A stretch of DNA of 64,000 bases from JACTMZ01 sp044359955 (GTDB lineage: Bacteria; Verrucomicrobiota; Verrucomicrobiia; Chthoniobacterales; JACTMZ01): positions 1-64,000 of the forward strand of contig JBIKLF010000007.1 of NCBI GenBank assembly GCA_044359955.1, in the 5' to 3' direction. Position numbers and translations under genes: made by a program. Every line of letters starts with the position of its first letter. Position 1 is the first letter of the stretch. Below the pieces are notes generated by a model. That model ran no database searches. It was not told where the DNA came from and saw only the letters and a list, made by a program, of their open reading frames with translations. Shown here piece by piece: positions 32,134 through 39,774 of the stretch.

Positions 32134-32457
32134 TCATTGGTTCACCGCCGCGTTCCAGCGTCCATGGGGATGGCGGGGTTCGGTCCAGTCACCGGGGCCG
32201 GCCAGGTCGGGCATGGCTGGTCCGCGCGAGAGGTGGGAGACGATGGCTTTGGTCCCGCGGAGGATGAAGTCGCGGCGTTGACGGGCTTCGTCGCGATCTT
32301 TGGTGCCGAGGGAGACGCGGACGCGCTCCTTGGTGTAGTCCGGATGGTGCACGGTGGCGTGGAGCCAGTAGGTGCCGTTATTGTTCCAGATGTTGTGGTC
32401 GGGGTTGAGGTCGATGTTGGCTTTCACGCGCCGAGCAGAACAGAGGGGGTAGGACAT
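32134..32457 (-). CDS. Small conserved-looking protein resembling an integrase N-terminal domain
   Basis: 107 residues. The core reads DLNPDHNIWNNNGTYWLHAT, VHHPDYTKERVRVSLGTKD and DEARQRRDFIL, a pattern of three short strands and a helix as in the arm-binding domain at the start of tyrosine recombinases. Nothing recombinase-like follows; the frame ends at 32134. It is either a stand-alone DNA-binding protein or a truncated integrase start. The upstream part (MSYPLCSARRVK) may not be coding, and a start inside is possible. Confidence 0.5.
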   Translation of the reverse strand: MSYPLCSARRVKANIDLNPDHNIWNNNGTYWLHATVHHPDYTKERVRVSLGTKDRDEARQRRDFILRGTKAIVSHLSRGPAMPDLAGPGDWTEPRHPHGRWNAAVNQ

Positions 32458-32563
32458 CCGCTGTCACAGGCCAAAAAGTTTTTCCGCGCCCATCTGTGTC
32501 CCACCGGCGGCAGCATCGTAAAGATTCCGTGCTTGATCGCGGGGCGTTTGGGGTAACTTTGTC

Positions 32564-33850
32564 ATGGTGATGGGAACCCCACTGAAAATAGGGCCGGTGC
32601 TCTTGGCCGTGGCGGCCGCGGTTTTGGGCAGCGTGTTGTTTTTGCAAGGTCCGACGATCGAAGGGGGATCTTCGGCGGATGAAGCCGTGGCAGGGGCGGT
32701 GGAGCGGGCGGGCCTGACGGGCGGCGCAGGTGACGACGAGGGATTTGCCGGCATGGCGGCGAAGACGGTGAAGAAGGGTGCCGCGGGTGCGAGCGGCGCG
32801 TCGCCTGACGTGGCCTTGGGCGAAGTGGAGAGTTCGCGGGCGCGGGAGGATTACGTGAATGCGATGTTCCGTCCGTTGGCCGGCTTGGGTGTGGAGGTGG
32901 CCATGGCGCGGGTGCGGCAGTTGCCGGATGCGGCTTCGCGCGACATGGCGATGCTCGCTTTGTTGGGTGAGTGGTCGGGTCAGAGTGTGACGGAGTTGGC
33001 GCAACGCGGCGAAGTGGGGCGCTTCGGGGTGGCGGGTGCGTTGGGCCTTTATTTGATGAACGAGGGCAAGATGACACCGGTGCAAACGGCGGCCCTGGCC
33101 AACGAGTTTCTCACCGACCAGCAGCGGGGCCGCGTGCTTTCGCGGGCGGCGGAGAAGTTGGCGGCGACCGACCCGACCACGGCCTTGGCGATGGGTGATG
33201 GTTTGGCCGATTGGCAGCAGGTGCGTTTTCTTTCCCGTTTCGTCTCGGGGTGGGCCTCGGCCGCCCCGGAGGATGCGCGGGCCTGGGCGGGGCAGGTCGA
33301 GGACCCTCGCACGCGGTCGGTTTTGCTCGGGCGGGTGTTGGCCGAAGAGGTGAAGGTGAACCCGACGTCCGCGGCGCAGACCTTCTTGGAGGCCCCGCCG
33401 GAAGATGCGCAGACCCGCGAGCGCACCGCGCGTCAAATCGCGGCGAATTGGGCGTCGAAGGATACCGTGGCGGCGATGCAGTGGGCGAATAACCTGCCGG
33501 AGGGCAATGACCGCGCCGCGGCGCAGCAAGGAATCAACAGCACCGCGCCGGTGGGAATCGGCGCACGTTTGTCACGCGGCGAGGACGGGTTGCCGGTGCT
33601 GCAGGAGCTTGTGCCGGGCAGTCCCGCCAGCGCGAGCGGTCAACTGCGCTCGGGCGACCGGCTGTTGGCTGTTTCGGACGCGGGCGGGTCTTGGGTCAAC
33701 TCGCGTGACATGTCGATCGGCGATGTGGTCGGCATGATCCAAGGCGACCCGCAAACGCCGGTCTCGATTCAGGTGCAGTCGGCGGACGGCTCGGCCCCGC
33801 GGGTGGTCACCCTGCAGCGGGAGCAGATCATTCACCGTCCGGGCAGCTAA
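32564..33850 (+). CDS. Membrane-anchored helical-repeat protein with C-terminal PDZ domain
   Basis: 428 residues. One N-terminal membrane helix (residues 8-27, IGPVLLAVAAAVLGSVLFLQ), an Ala/Gly-rich linker, then helical repeats with RVRQLPDAASRDMAMLALLG, ALANEFLTDQQRGRVLSRAA and APEDARAWAGQVEDPRTRSV, and a PDZ-like domain (about 345-425) with IGARLSRGEDGLPVLQELVP and SGDRLLAVSDAGG. No protease motif is present. It probably sits in the periplasm and binds peptides or a protease partner. No named family recognised. Confidence 0.75.
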   Translation: MVMGTPLKIGPVLLAVAAAVLGSVLFLQGPTIEGGSSADEAVAGAVERAGLTGGAGDDEGFAGMAAKTVKKGAAGASGASPDVALGEVESSRAREDYVNAMFRPLAGLGVEVAMARVRQLPDAASRDMAMLALLGEWSGQSVTELAQRGEVGRFGVAGALGLYLMNEGKMTPVQTAALANEFLTDQQRGRVLSRAAEKLAATDPTTALAMGDGLADWQQVRFLSRFVSGWASAAPEDARAWAGQVEDPRTRSVLLGRVLAEEVKVNPTSAAQTFLEAPPEDAQTRERTARQIAANWASKDTVAAMQWANNLPEGNDRAAAQQGINSTAPVGIGARLSRGEDGLPVLQELVPGSPASASGQLRSGDRLLAVSDAGGSWVNSRDMSIGDVVGMIQGDPQTPVSIQVQSADGSAPRVVTLQREQIIHRPGS

Positions 33851-33852
33851 GC

Positions 33853-34028
33853 CGTGAAAATTCAAAACGGGTGCGGATTCGAGCAGGGCACCGACGGCGA
33901 GGCCGCCGTCGCATCCTTTTCTCCGCTGGTGCGTAGAGACGCTCACCAAATAGTTAGTCATCTCTCGCCCAGGCGCGCCTCTGTGGCCGCGCCGGAAAAG
34001 GCAGAACGTTTTGCATCGTTCCGGCTTA
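33853..34028. repeat. Dispersed element D (family 1), longest copy, abutting a REP
   Basis: Starts CCGTGAAAATTC...GACGGCGAG as at 541-591, continues CGTCGCATCCTTTTCTCCGC, CGTAGAGACGCTCACCAAAT, AGTTAGTCATCTCTCGCCCA, GCGCCGGAAAAGGCAGAACG and TTCCGGCTTA. The REP begins at the next base. It therefore joins pieces found separately at 541, 660, 891 and 1479. Confidence 0.88.
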
Positions 34029-34094
34029 GGTAGGGACGCGCGGCTCGCGCGTCCGTTGGTTGGGGAGCGGACGAGCGGGCCGCTCGTCCCTACC
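34029..34094. repeat. REP-like two-hairpin element, copy 6
   Basis: GGTAGGGACGCGCGGCTCGC, spacer TTGGTTGGGGAG, GGACGAGCGG/CCGCTCGTCC and CTACC, then the tail GAACGAACATTTCCTTCTGC. Confidence 0.92.
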
Positions 34095-34313
34095 CTCTGA
34101 ACGAACATTTCCTTCTGCTAGAGCCCGTCCATGGCTGCGGGGGCGATGGATTACGAAACGGTGTGCCGCGTCGTGGTGGTGATCGGTTCCGTCGGTTTCT
34201 GCAAGGAGTGCCATGGATCGCACCTGGCCGCGTTGCTCGCGGATGCGGCGGAAGGAGGGAGCAAGATTGCCGTTGCGGCGCTTGTTCTCGGGTTCTATAA
34301 GCAAAGCCTTTTC

Positions 34314-35432
34314 ATGACGGTTTTCTTCCCCCGAGAATCCGACGCCGTGCGCGTCGCACTCTCCCCTGACAATGCAGGCAAGCTTCACAAGCTCGGCCTT
34401 GAAGTGGTGGTTCAGTGCGGGCTGGGCGCGGGTCTCGGATGGCGCGATGAAGACTATATGGCCAAGGGAGCGCGCGTGGTGGCCGACGCGGCTCTACCGG
34501 AGGATTGCGGTTTGGTCGTGCGGGTGAACCGTCCGGGCGGCCACGATGCGGCGCCGCGCGGCGCGGTGCATCTGAGCAGCCTCGATGCTTTCCGAGAGAG
34601 GGAATTGGTGGGCGCCTTGGCCGCGGCGGGTATTTCGGCCATCGGCGTGGAAATGATCCCGCGCACGACCATCGCGCAGAAGATGGACGTGCTGAGTTCG
34701 CAGGCCAGCCTGGCCGGATATGCGGCGGTCATTCTCGCGGCCGAGCGCCTCGACCGGGTATTTCCCATGATGATGACCCCCTCGGGCACGATTGCCGCGG
34801 CCAAGGTGTTTATTGTCGGCGCGGGGGTGGCCGGTTTGCAGGCTATTGCCACCGCGAAGCGCCTCGGCGCGAAGGTGGAAGCCTTCGACACGCGTGCGGC
34901 GGTGGAAGAGCAGGTGCTGAGTCTCGGAGCCAAATTTGTGAAGGTCGATCTCGGTGAAACCGGGCAGACGGCGCAGGGCTATGCCAAAGCGCTGACCGAG
35001 GAGCAGCTGGCCAAGCAGCGGGAAGTGATGGCCAAACAGGTGGCGCAGTCGGACGTGGTCATCACCACCGCGCAGGTCTTCGGCCGACCGGCGCCGCGCA
35101 TCCTGACCTCGGCCATGCTCGCAGCGATGCGTCCGGGCAGCGTGGTCATCGACATGGCGGCGGCCACGGGCGGCAATGTCGAGGGATCCGAGCCCGGAGT
35201 GGAAAAGCGGGTTGGGGGTGCCCTACTCATCGGGGCGACGAACTTGGCCGACCATGTCGCCGTCAATGCCAGCCAAATGCTTTCCAACAACTACCTGGCA
35301 TTGATCGAGCACCTCTGGGACAAGGAAGCCAAGGCGCTGAAGATCGATCCGGCCGACGAAATCCTTTCCGGCTGCCTCCTGACCCACGGCGGGGAAGTGG
35401 TGCACCCGCAATTCCGCGAACCAACCTCCTGA
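34314..35432 (+). CDS. pntAA: NAD(P) transhydrogenase alpha subunit part 1
   Basis: 372 residues from ATG 34314, MTVFFPRESDAVRVALSPDN, where homology begins; the open frame reaches back to 34131 without coding signs. AlaDH/PNT N-terminal fold, then a Rossmann NAD-binding domain VFIVGAGVAGLQAIATAKRL near 165-185, AFDTR next to it, and RPAPRILTSAMLAAMRPGSV. It is the domain I subunit that binds NADH in the proton-translocating transhydrogenase, which makes NADPH from NADH using the proton gradient. Followed one base later by pntAB. The split alpha subunit is the arrangement of many bacteria. Confidence 0.95.
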   Translation: MTVFFPRESDAVRVALSPDNAGKLHKLGLEVVVQCGLGAGLGWRDEDYMAKGARVVADAALPEDCGLVVRVNRPGGHDAAPRGAVHLSSLDAFRERELVGALAAAGISAIGVEMIPRTTIAQKMDVLSSQASLAGYAAVILAAERLDRVFPMMMTPSGTIAAAKVFIVGAGVAGLQAIATAKRLGAKVEAFDTRAAVEEQVLSLGAKFVKVDLGETGQTAQGYAKALTEEQLAKQREVMAKQVAQSDVVITTAQVFGRPAPRILTSAMLAAMRPGSVVIDMAAATGGNVEGSEPGVEKRVGGALLIGATNLADHVAVNASQMLSNNYLALIEHLWDKEAKALKIDPADEILSGCLLTHGGEVVHPQFREPTS

Positions 35433-35433
35433 C

Positions 35434-35778
35434 ATGACTTCTTTTCTGGCCGCGGCCGAACCATCCGGGCTGACCGCCTACATCCCGCTGATCTTTGTTT
35501 TCATACTGGCCACCTTCGTCGGACTCGATGTGATCCGCAATGTGTCGCGCTTGCTGCACACGCCGCTCATGTCGCTGACCAATGCCATTTCCGCGGTGGT
35601 CATTGTCGGCGCCATCCTCGTGGCCGGCCCGCCGGTGAGCGATGAGCATCCGTTGTGGATCACCCTTCTCGGGCTTGTCGCCATTGCCGCCGCGTCGGTC
35701 AATATCGTGAGCGGATTCCTCATCACGAACCGCATGCTCAAGATGTTCAAGAGCCGCAAGCCGGAGGAGAAGCCATGA
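35434..35778 (+). CDS. pntAB: NAD(P) transhydrogenase alpha subunit part 2
   Basis: 114 residues with three membrane helices: YIPLIFVFILATFVGLDVI, SLTNAISAVVIVGAILVAG and LVAIAAASVNIVSGFLITN, then the tail RMLKMFKSRKPEEKP. TPLMSLTNAISAV is the signature of the PntA membrane segment. It contributes part of the proton channel. Its stop overlaps the pntB start by four bases. Confidence 0.95.
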   Translation: MTSFLAAAEPSGLTAYIPLIFVFILATFVGLDVIRNVSRLLHTPLMSLTNAISAVVIVGAILVAGPPVSDEHPLWITLLGLVAIAAASVNIVSGFLITNRMLKMFKSRKPEEKP

Positions 35779-37187
35779 GTCCGGAATTCCGCGAGGCCGC
35801 CGTGCAGGTGACCTATCTGGTCGCGAGCGTCCTTTTTATTTTTTCGCTCAAGTGGATGAACTCGCCGCAGAGTGCGCGGCGCGGGGTCTGGGCCGGCGTG
35901 TGGGCGATGGTGCTGGGGGTCGGTGGCACACTGCTTAATCCGGCCGTGGCCGTATCGAGCCTGCCTTGGATTGCTTTGGCGGTGATGGTCGGAGGTTTGA
36001 TCGGGGTCCCGCTCTCCAAGGTGCCGCTCACCGCGGTGCCGCAGCGGACGGCGTTGTCGCATGCTTTCGGGGGATTGGCCGCCGGACTGGTCGGCACGGC
36101 GAAGTATTATCTCTGGCTCCATGAAGGTGGAGCGAACCTGACCACCTTCCGCATGTTCGCCATTTCCGCGGAGGTTATTCTCGGATTTCTCACCTTCGCC
36201 GGCAGCCTGATGGCGGCGGGCAAGTTGCAGGAGATTCTGCCGGGACGTCCGATCACTTACCGCGGTCAGCTGATCATCAACTTCCTCACCCTCGGGGGGG
36301 CTATCGCTTGCGCCACGGGGCTGATCATCAATCCCCAGTGGTTCTTTCTTTTCCCGCCGTTGGTCATTCTCTCGTTGGCTTTCGGCGTGATGCTGATCAT
36401 TCCGATCGGTGGGGCGGACATGCCCACGGTGATTGCTCTGCTCAATGCCTATGCCGGCCTCTCTGCTGTGGCCATGGGCTTTGTGCTGGATAACACGCTG
36501 CTGATTATTGCGGGGGCCCTGGACGGGTCGTCCGGTCTGATTCTTTCGATCATTATGTGCAAGGCCATGAACCGGAGTTTCAGCAATGTGCTCTTCGGAG
36601 CCTTCGGCTCGGCGCAGGAAGCCGCGGGCGGCGAGGAGGGCAAGACGGTGAAGAGTGCGAGTGCGGCGGAGGCGGCGGAAATTATGGAGCAGGCCGACAC
36701 GGTGGTCATTGTGCCCGGTTACGGCATGGCGGTGGCGCAGGCCCAGCACCGGGTGCGTGAACTTTATGACCAATTGACCAAGCGCGGGATCAAGGTGAAG
36801 TTCGCCATCCATCCCGTGGCGGGCCGCATGCCGGGGCACATGAACGTGTTGCTGGCCGAAGCGGACATTCCCTACGAGGACTTGATCGAGATGGACGAGA
36901 TCAATCCGGAGATGCCGCAGGTTGATGTGGTGCTGGTGCTGGGGGCCAATGACGTGGTCAATCCCGCGGCGAAGAACAATCCGAAGTCACCGATCCACGG
37001 AATGCCGATCATCGAGGCGGACCGGGCCAAGACGGTCTTGGCGGTCAAGCGGTCGATGAAGCCCGGCTTCGCCGGCATCGACAACGAACTCTATACGATG
37101 GACAAAACGCTGATGGTTTTTGGCGATGCCAAGGCGGTGGTCGGCGACATGGCCAAGGCGCTGGCGGGGGATTCGGGGATGCATTAG
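35775..37187 (+). CDS. pntB: NAD(P) transhydrogenase beta subunit
   Basis: 470 residues. About nine membrane helices (AFGGLAAGLVGTAKYYLWLH, GADMPTVIALLNAYAGLSAV) form the proton channel, then the NADP-binding domain III from about residue 290: DTVVIVPGYGMAVAQAQHRV, FAIHPVAGRMPGHMNVLLAE, VDVVLVLGANDVVNPAA and KRSMKPGFAGIDNELY. All expected motifs are present. It lies last in pntAA-pntAB-pntB. A 200-bp repeat follows immediately from the stop codon. Confidence 0.96.
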   Translation: MSPEFREAAVQVTYLVASVLFIFSLKWMNSPQSARRGVWAGVWAMVLGVGGTLLNPAVAVSSLPWIALAVMVGGLIGVPLSKVPLTAVPQRTALSHAFGGLAAGLVGTAKYYLWLHEGGANLTTFRMFAISAEVILGFLTFAGSLMAAGKLQEILPGRPITYRGQLIINFLTLGGAIACATGLIINPQWFFLFPPLVILSLAFGVMLIIPIGGADMPTVIALLNAYAGLSAVAMGFVLDNTLLIIAGALDGSSGLILSIIMCKAMNRSFSNVLFGAFGSAQEAAGGEEGKTVKSASAAEAAEIMEQADTVVIVPGYGMAVAQAQHRVRELYDQLTKRGIKVKFAIHPVAGRMPGHMNVLLAEADIPYEDLIEMDEINPEMPQVDVVLVLGANDVVNPAAKNNPKSPIHGMPIIEADRAKTVLAVKRSMKPGFAGIDNELYTMDKTLMVFGDAKAVVGDMAKALAGDSGMH

Positions 37188-37385
37188 TCTAAAAACGGAG
37201 ATGAGAGTTGACCGATGAGGGTTGAGAGATTGAGCGGCAAGGTGATACGCTACATCCCGGCATGACCTTTGGGGTGACGAAACAGAAATGGGAAAGCCTT
37301 TGATTTTCAGTCCCTCATTTGCCTCCGGCTGTCTACGATTAGCTGCGGCTCTCAACCATAAACCCTCAACTTCCTTTCTAGGATT
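37187..37385. repeat. Non-coding ~200-bp element, copy ii (family 2)
   Basis: Left end CTAAAAACGGAGATGAGAGT followed by GAGGGTTGAGAGATTGAGCG, right end CTCTCAACCATAAACCCTCA. Interior and ends match 9652-9882 closely. It begins at the last base of pntB. Confidence 0.85.
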
Positions 37386-37430
37386 AGGGGAGCGGACCGT
37401 GCGGTGCGGACGGTTCCTATTTCGCAGTTG

Positions 37431-38726
37431 ATGGAAACGATCTTTGAATCACTGCGCGGGATGGCCGGTATCGCGGTCTTTATCGGCGTGGCGGTCCTGT
37501 TCAGTTCCGACCGGAGGAACATTCCGTGGCGCGTGGTCGGGGTCGGGTTGCTCCTGCAGTTCGTCTTGGCGGGTGTGGTCATGCATGTGCCGATCGTGCG
37601 ATCGGCGGTGGAATTGGTCGGGATGTTTTTTGTGCAATTGCTCGCGTTCACCGGGGAGGGGACGCGGTTTTTGTTCGGGTCGTTGCTCGACGAACAGTCG
37701 CACGGGATGATTTTCGCGCTGAGTGTGTTGCCTTCGATTGTCTTTTTCTCCGCGTTCAGCGCAGCGCTCTATTACCTGGGGATTTTGCAGAAGGTCGTGC
37801 ACGGGATGGCGTGGATCTTTTCCAAGACGATGCGGTTGAGCGGACCGGAGACTTTGTCGGCTTCGGCCAATGTGTTTCTCGGTCAGACGGAAGCGCCGTT
37901 GCTGATCCGGCCCTGGCTGGCGGGCATGACGAAGTCAGAGATCTTGTGCGTCATGATCGGCGGGATGGCGACGGTGGCGGGGGCGGTGATGATCGCTTAT
38001 ATCAGTCTGCTGGGCGGCGGCGATCCGGAGCAGCAGTTGCTCTTCGCCACGCACCTGCTGACCAAGTCGGTCATTACTGTGCCGGCGGCCTTGATGATTG
38101 CAAAAATTCTGCTACCGCAGACCGAGCCGGTCGATCAGTCGCTGCATCTCGCGCAGGAGGGCAATGGGGTAAACCTGCTCGACGCAATCTGCCGGGGGAC
38201 GACGGACGGGGTGAAGTTGGCCGTAAATGTCGGGGCCATGCTTCTGGTGTTTACCGCGCTGGTCGCGCTGGTGAACTTTGTGCTTGAGGGATGGCTCGGT
38301 GAGGTGACGGGGCTGAATGGGCTGGTTGCGGCATGGAGCGGCGGGGTTTTCGACGGGATCTCGCTCGATTTTCTGCTCGGGATGGTTTTCGCGCCGGTGG
38401 CTTGGCTGATGGGGATCAGCGGGGATGCCGTGTTGGTGTCGGGGGCCTTGCTCGGGGAGCGGACGGTGCTGAATGAATTTGTTTCTTTTGTGAAGCTCGG
38501 GGAGTTGAAAGCAACGGGGGCGTTTACTGATCCGCGGAATCTGATGATTCTGACCTACGCGTTGGCCGGTTTCGCCAATATCGTGTCGATCGGGGTGCAG
38601 ATCGGGGGAATCGGGGGCTTGGCGCCCTCGCAGCGGGAGACGCTGGCGCGGTTTGGCTGGAAGGCGCTACTCGGGGCGAGTCTGGCCTGCTTTATGACGG
38701 GGGCGGTGGCGGGGATTGTGGGATAG
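37431..38726 (+). CDS. Concentrative nucleoside transporter (CNT/NupC family)
   Basis: 431 residues from ATG 37431; a GTG at 37404 would add nine residues. About ten membrane spans. CNT hallmarks: AALYYLGILQKVVHGMAWIF, SASANVFLGQTEAPLLIRPW, GGMATVAGAVMIAYISLLGG and YALAGFANIVSIGVQIGG. Such inner-membrane proteins import nucleosides with Na+ or H+. The gene lies alone, between the 200-bp element and a 67-base inverted repeat. Confidence 0.93.
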   Translation: METIFESLRGMAGIAVFIGVAVLFSSDRRNIPWRVVGVGLLLQFVLAGVVMHVPIVRSAVELVGMFFVQLLAFTGEGTRFLFGSLLDEQSHGMIFALSVLPSIVFFSAFSAALYYLGILQKVVHGMAWIFSKTMRLSGPETLSASANVFLGQTEAPLLIRPWLAGMTKSEILCVMIGGMATVAGAVMIAYISLLGGGDPEQQLLFATHLLTKSVITVPAALMIAKILLPQTEPVDQSLHLAQEGNGVNLLDAICRGTTDGVKLAVNVGAMLLVFTALVALVNFVLEGWLGEVTGLNGLVAAWSGGVFDGISLDFLLGMVFAPVAWLMGISGDAVLVSGALLGERTVLNEFVSFVKLGELKATGAFTDPRNLMILTYALAGFANIVSIGVQIGGIGGLAPSQRETLARFGWKALLGASLACFMTGAVAGIVG

Positions 38727-38822
38727 GAAAGTGTTCGAGAGTGTTCAGTGGTTCAGTTTTCAGTGTTCGGTGGGGGGAGTTGCAGGGAAACGGCCGGTGG
38801 CGGGGACGCCGCCGCTGCACAG

Positions 38823-38889
38823 GGTGGATCGCGACGTCGCGGCGCGATGAGTCAGCGCGATTATCGCGAGAGGGACATCGCGATCCACC
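38823..38889. repeat. Long inverted repeat after the nucleoside transporter
   Basis: GGTGGATCGCGACGTC (38823-38838) and GACATCGCGATCCACC (38874-38889) pair with one mismatch over 16 bases. The 35-base loop is itself GC-rich and self-complementary (GCGCGAT...ATCGCG). No T-run follows. It lies between convergent genes and could end transcription or be an isolated repeat of another REP class. Confidence 0.7.
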
Positions 38890-38920
38890 TGTTGTCGTGG
38901 TGAGGGACGGTGCGATCTGC

Positions 38921-39655
38921 TTACTGGGCGTAGGTCGCTTGGATACCCAGGGCGGTGAGGAGTTCGGGAGTGATCGTGCCGGTGACGGGCACTTCGGTTT
39001 GCATCTGGTATTGCTCGATGGCGGCGGCGACGGAGGTGGCGTTGCCGTCGATAGGGCCGGTGTAGAGTCCGAGTTTCTGCAACGCGACTTCGACGGCGGT
39101 CTCCACGGGGTAGGTGGCGTAGACGGGGTATTGGACGTATTCCGGCTGCGTCACGACATTCCATCCGGCCCAGGCGCCGAATGGCGCGGCGTAGGGGACG
39201 AAGGGATCGCAGTTCACCGCAACGTAGTCGCCATTCTGCCAAACGTAGCCGGAGCGGTAACCTTGGGGACCGGCCACCGTGGTGTTGTAATCCTGGCCGT
39301 CGGCGGTGCGGACATTGACGTTGGCGGTGTCGTCGCCCTCGGGGCGGACATTGACATCGGCTGAACCATTGACGTCGCTGACGCGATAGTTGTCATCGCC
39401 GGTCCGGTCGACATTCACGTCGCTGTCATCGCGGTCCACGTTGACGTCGTCCTCACGGACGGCGGAATCGGCATTGTCATCGCTGACGCGCGGGGCGTCG
39501 TCGCGAAACCCGCCATCATCCATCCCGCCCTCGCGGAAACCTTCGTCGCCCATTCCACCGCGGAATCCACCGCCCCCGCCGCCGCCTCCGCCGCGGGCGA
39601 GAACGAGTGAAGTGGTGACGAGCAGGGTGAGGCCGAGGAGGGCGACGGTTTTCAT
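38921..39655 (-). CDS. Secreted Asp-rich protein with peptidoglycan-binding-like C-terminus
   Basis: 244 residues from ATG 39655. Signal peptide MKTVALLGLTLLVTTSLVLA, Gly-rich segment GGGGGGGGGFRGGMGDEGF, then an acidic section with repeated DVNVDR/NVNVR-type units (DDVNVDRDDSDVNVDRTGDD), an aromatic middle (GYVWQNGDYVAVNCDPFVPY) and a C-terminal helix bundle LQKLGLYTGPIDGNATSVAA to TPELLTALGI. The last part matches the PG_binding_1 pattern (LGYYxGxIDGxxGxxTxxAI). The acidic units may bind calcium. Divergent from sdhC. No family for the whole protein. Confidence 0.75.
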   Translation of the reverse strand: MKTVALLGLTLLVTTSLVLARGGGGGGGGGFRGGMGDEGFREGGMDDGGFRDDAPRVSDDNADSAVREDDVNVDRDDSDVNVDRTGDDNYRVSDVNGSADVNVRPEGDDTANVNVRTADGQDYNTTVAGPQGYRSGYVWQNGDYVAVNCDPFVPYAAPFGAWAGWNVVTQPEYVQYPVYATYPVETAVEVALQKLGLYTGPIDGNATSVAAAIEQYQMQTEVPVTGTITPELLTALGIQATYAQ

Positions 39656-39743
39656 CGTGCAGAATGGGTAGCGCGGGAGGGGCGGGAGTGCAAGGGGCGC
39701 TGGTGTTGGTGACGGCATCCGGCGGGCGATCTTAAGCGTTGCC

Positions 39744-39764
39744 ACTATTAGGATATCTAATAGT
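39744..39764. promoter_or_regulatory. Palindrome before sdhC
   Basis: ACTATTAG (39744-39751) and CTAATAGT (39757-39764) are perfect inverted arms around GATAT, ending 10 bases before the sdhC ATG. It is AT-rich in a GC-rich region. A repressor bound here would block the sdh start region; the regulator is unknown. Confidence 0.5.
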
Positions 39765-39774
39765 ATACCTCATC

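Noticed and set aside
34131..34313. Extension of the pntAA frame to an earlier ATG
   Set aside because: Homology to PntA begins at MTVFFPRESD, and the upstream part has no family and starts in the tail of a REP.
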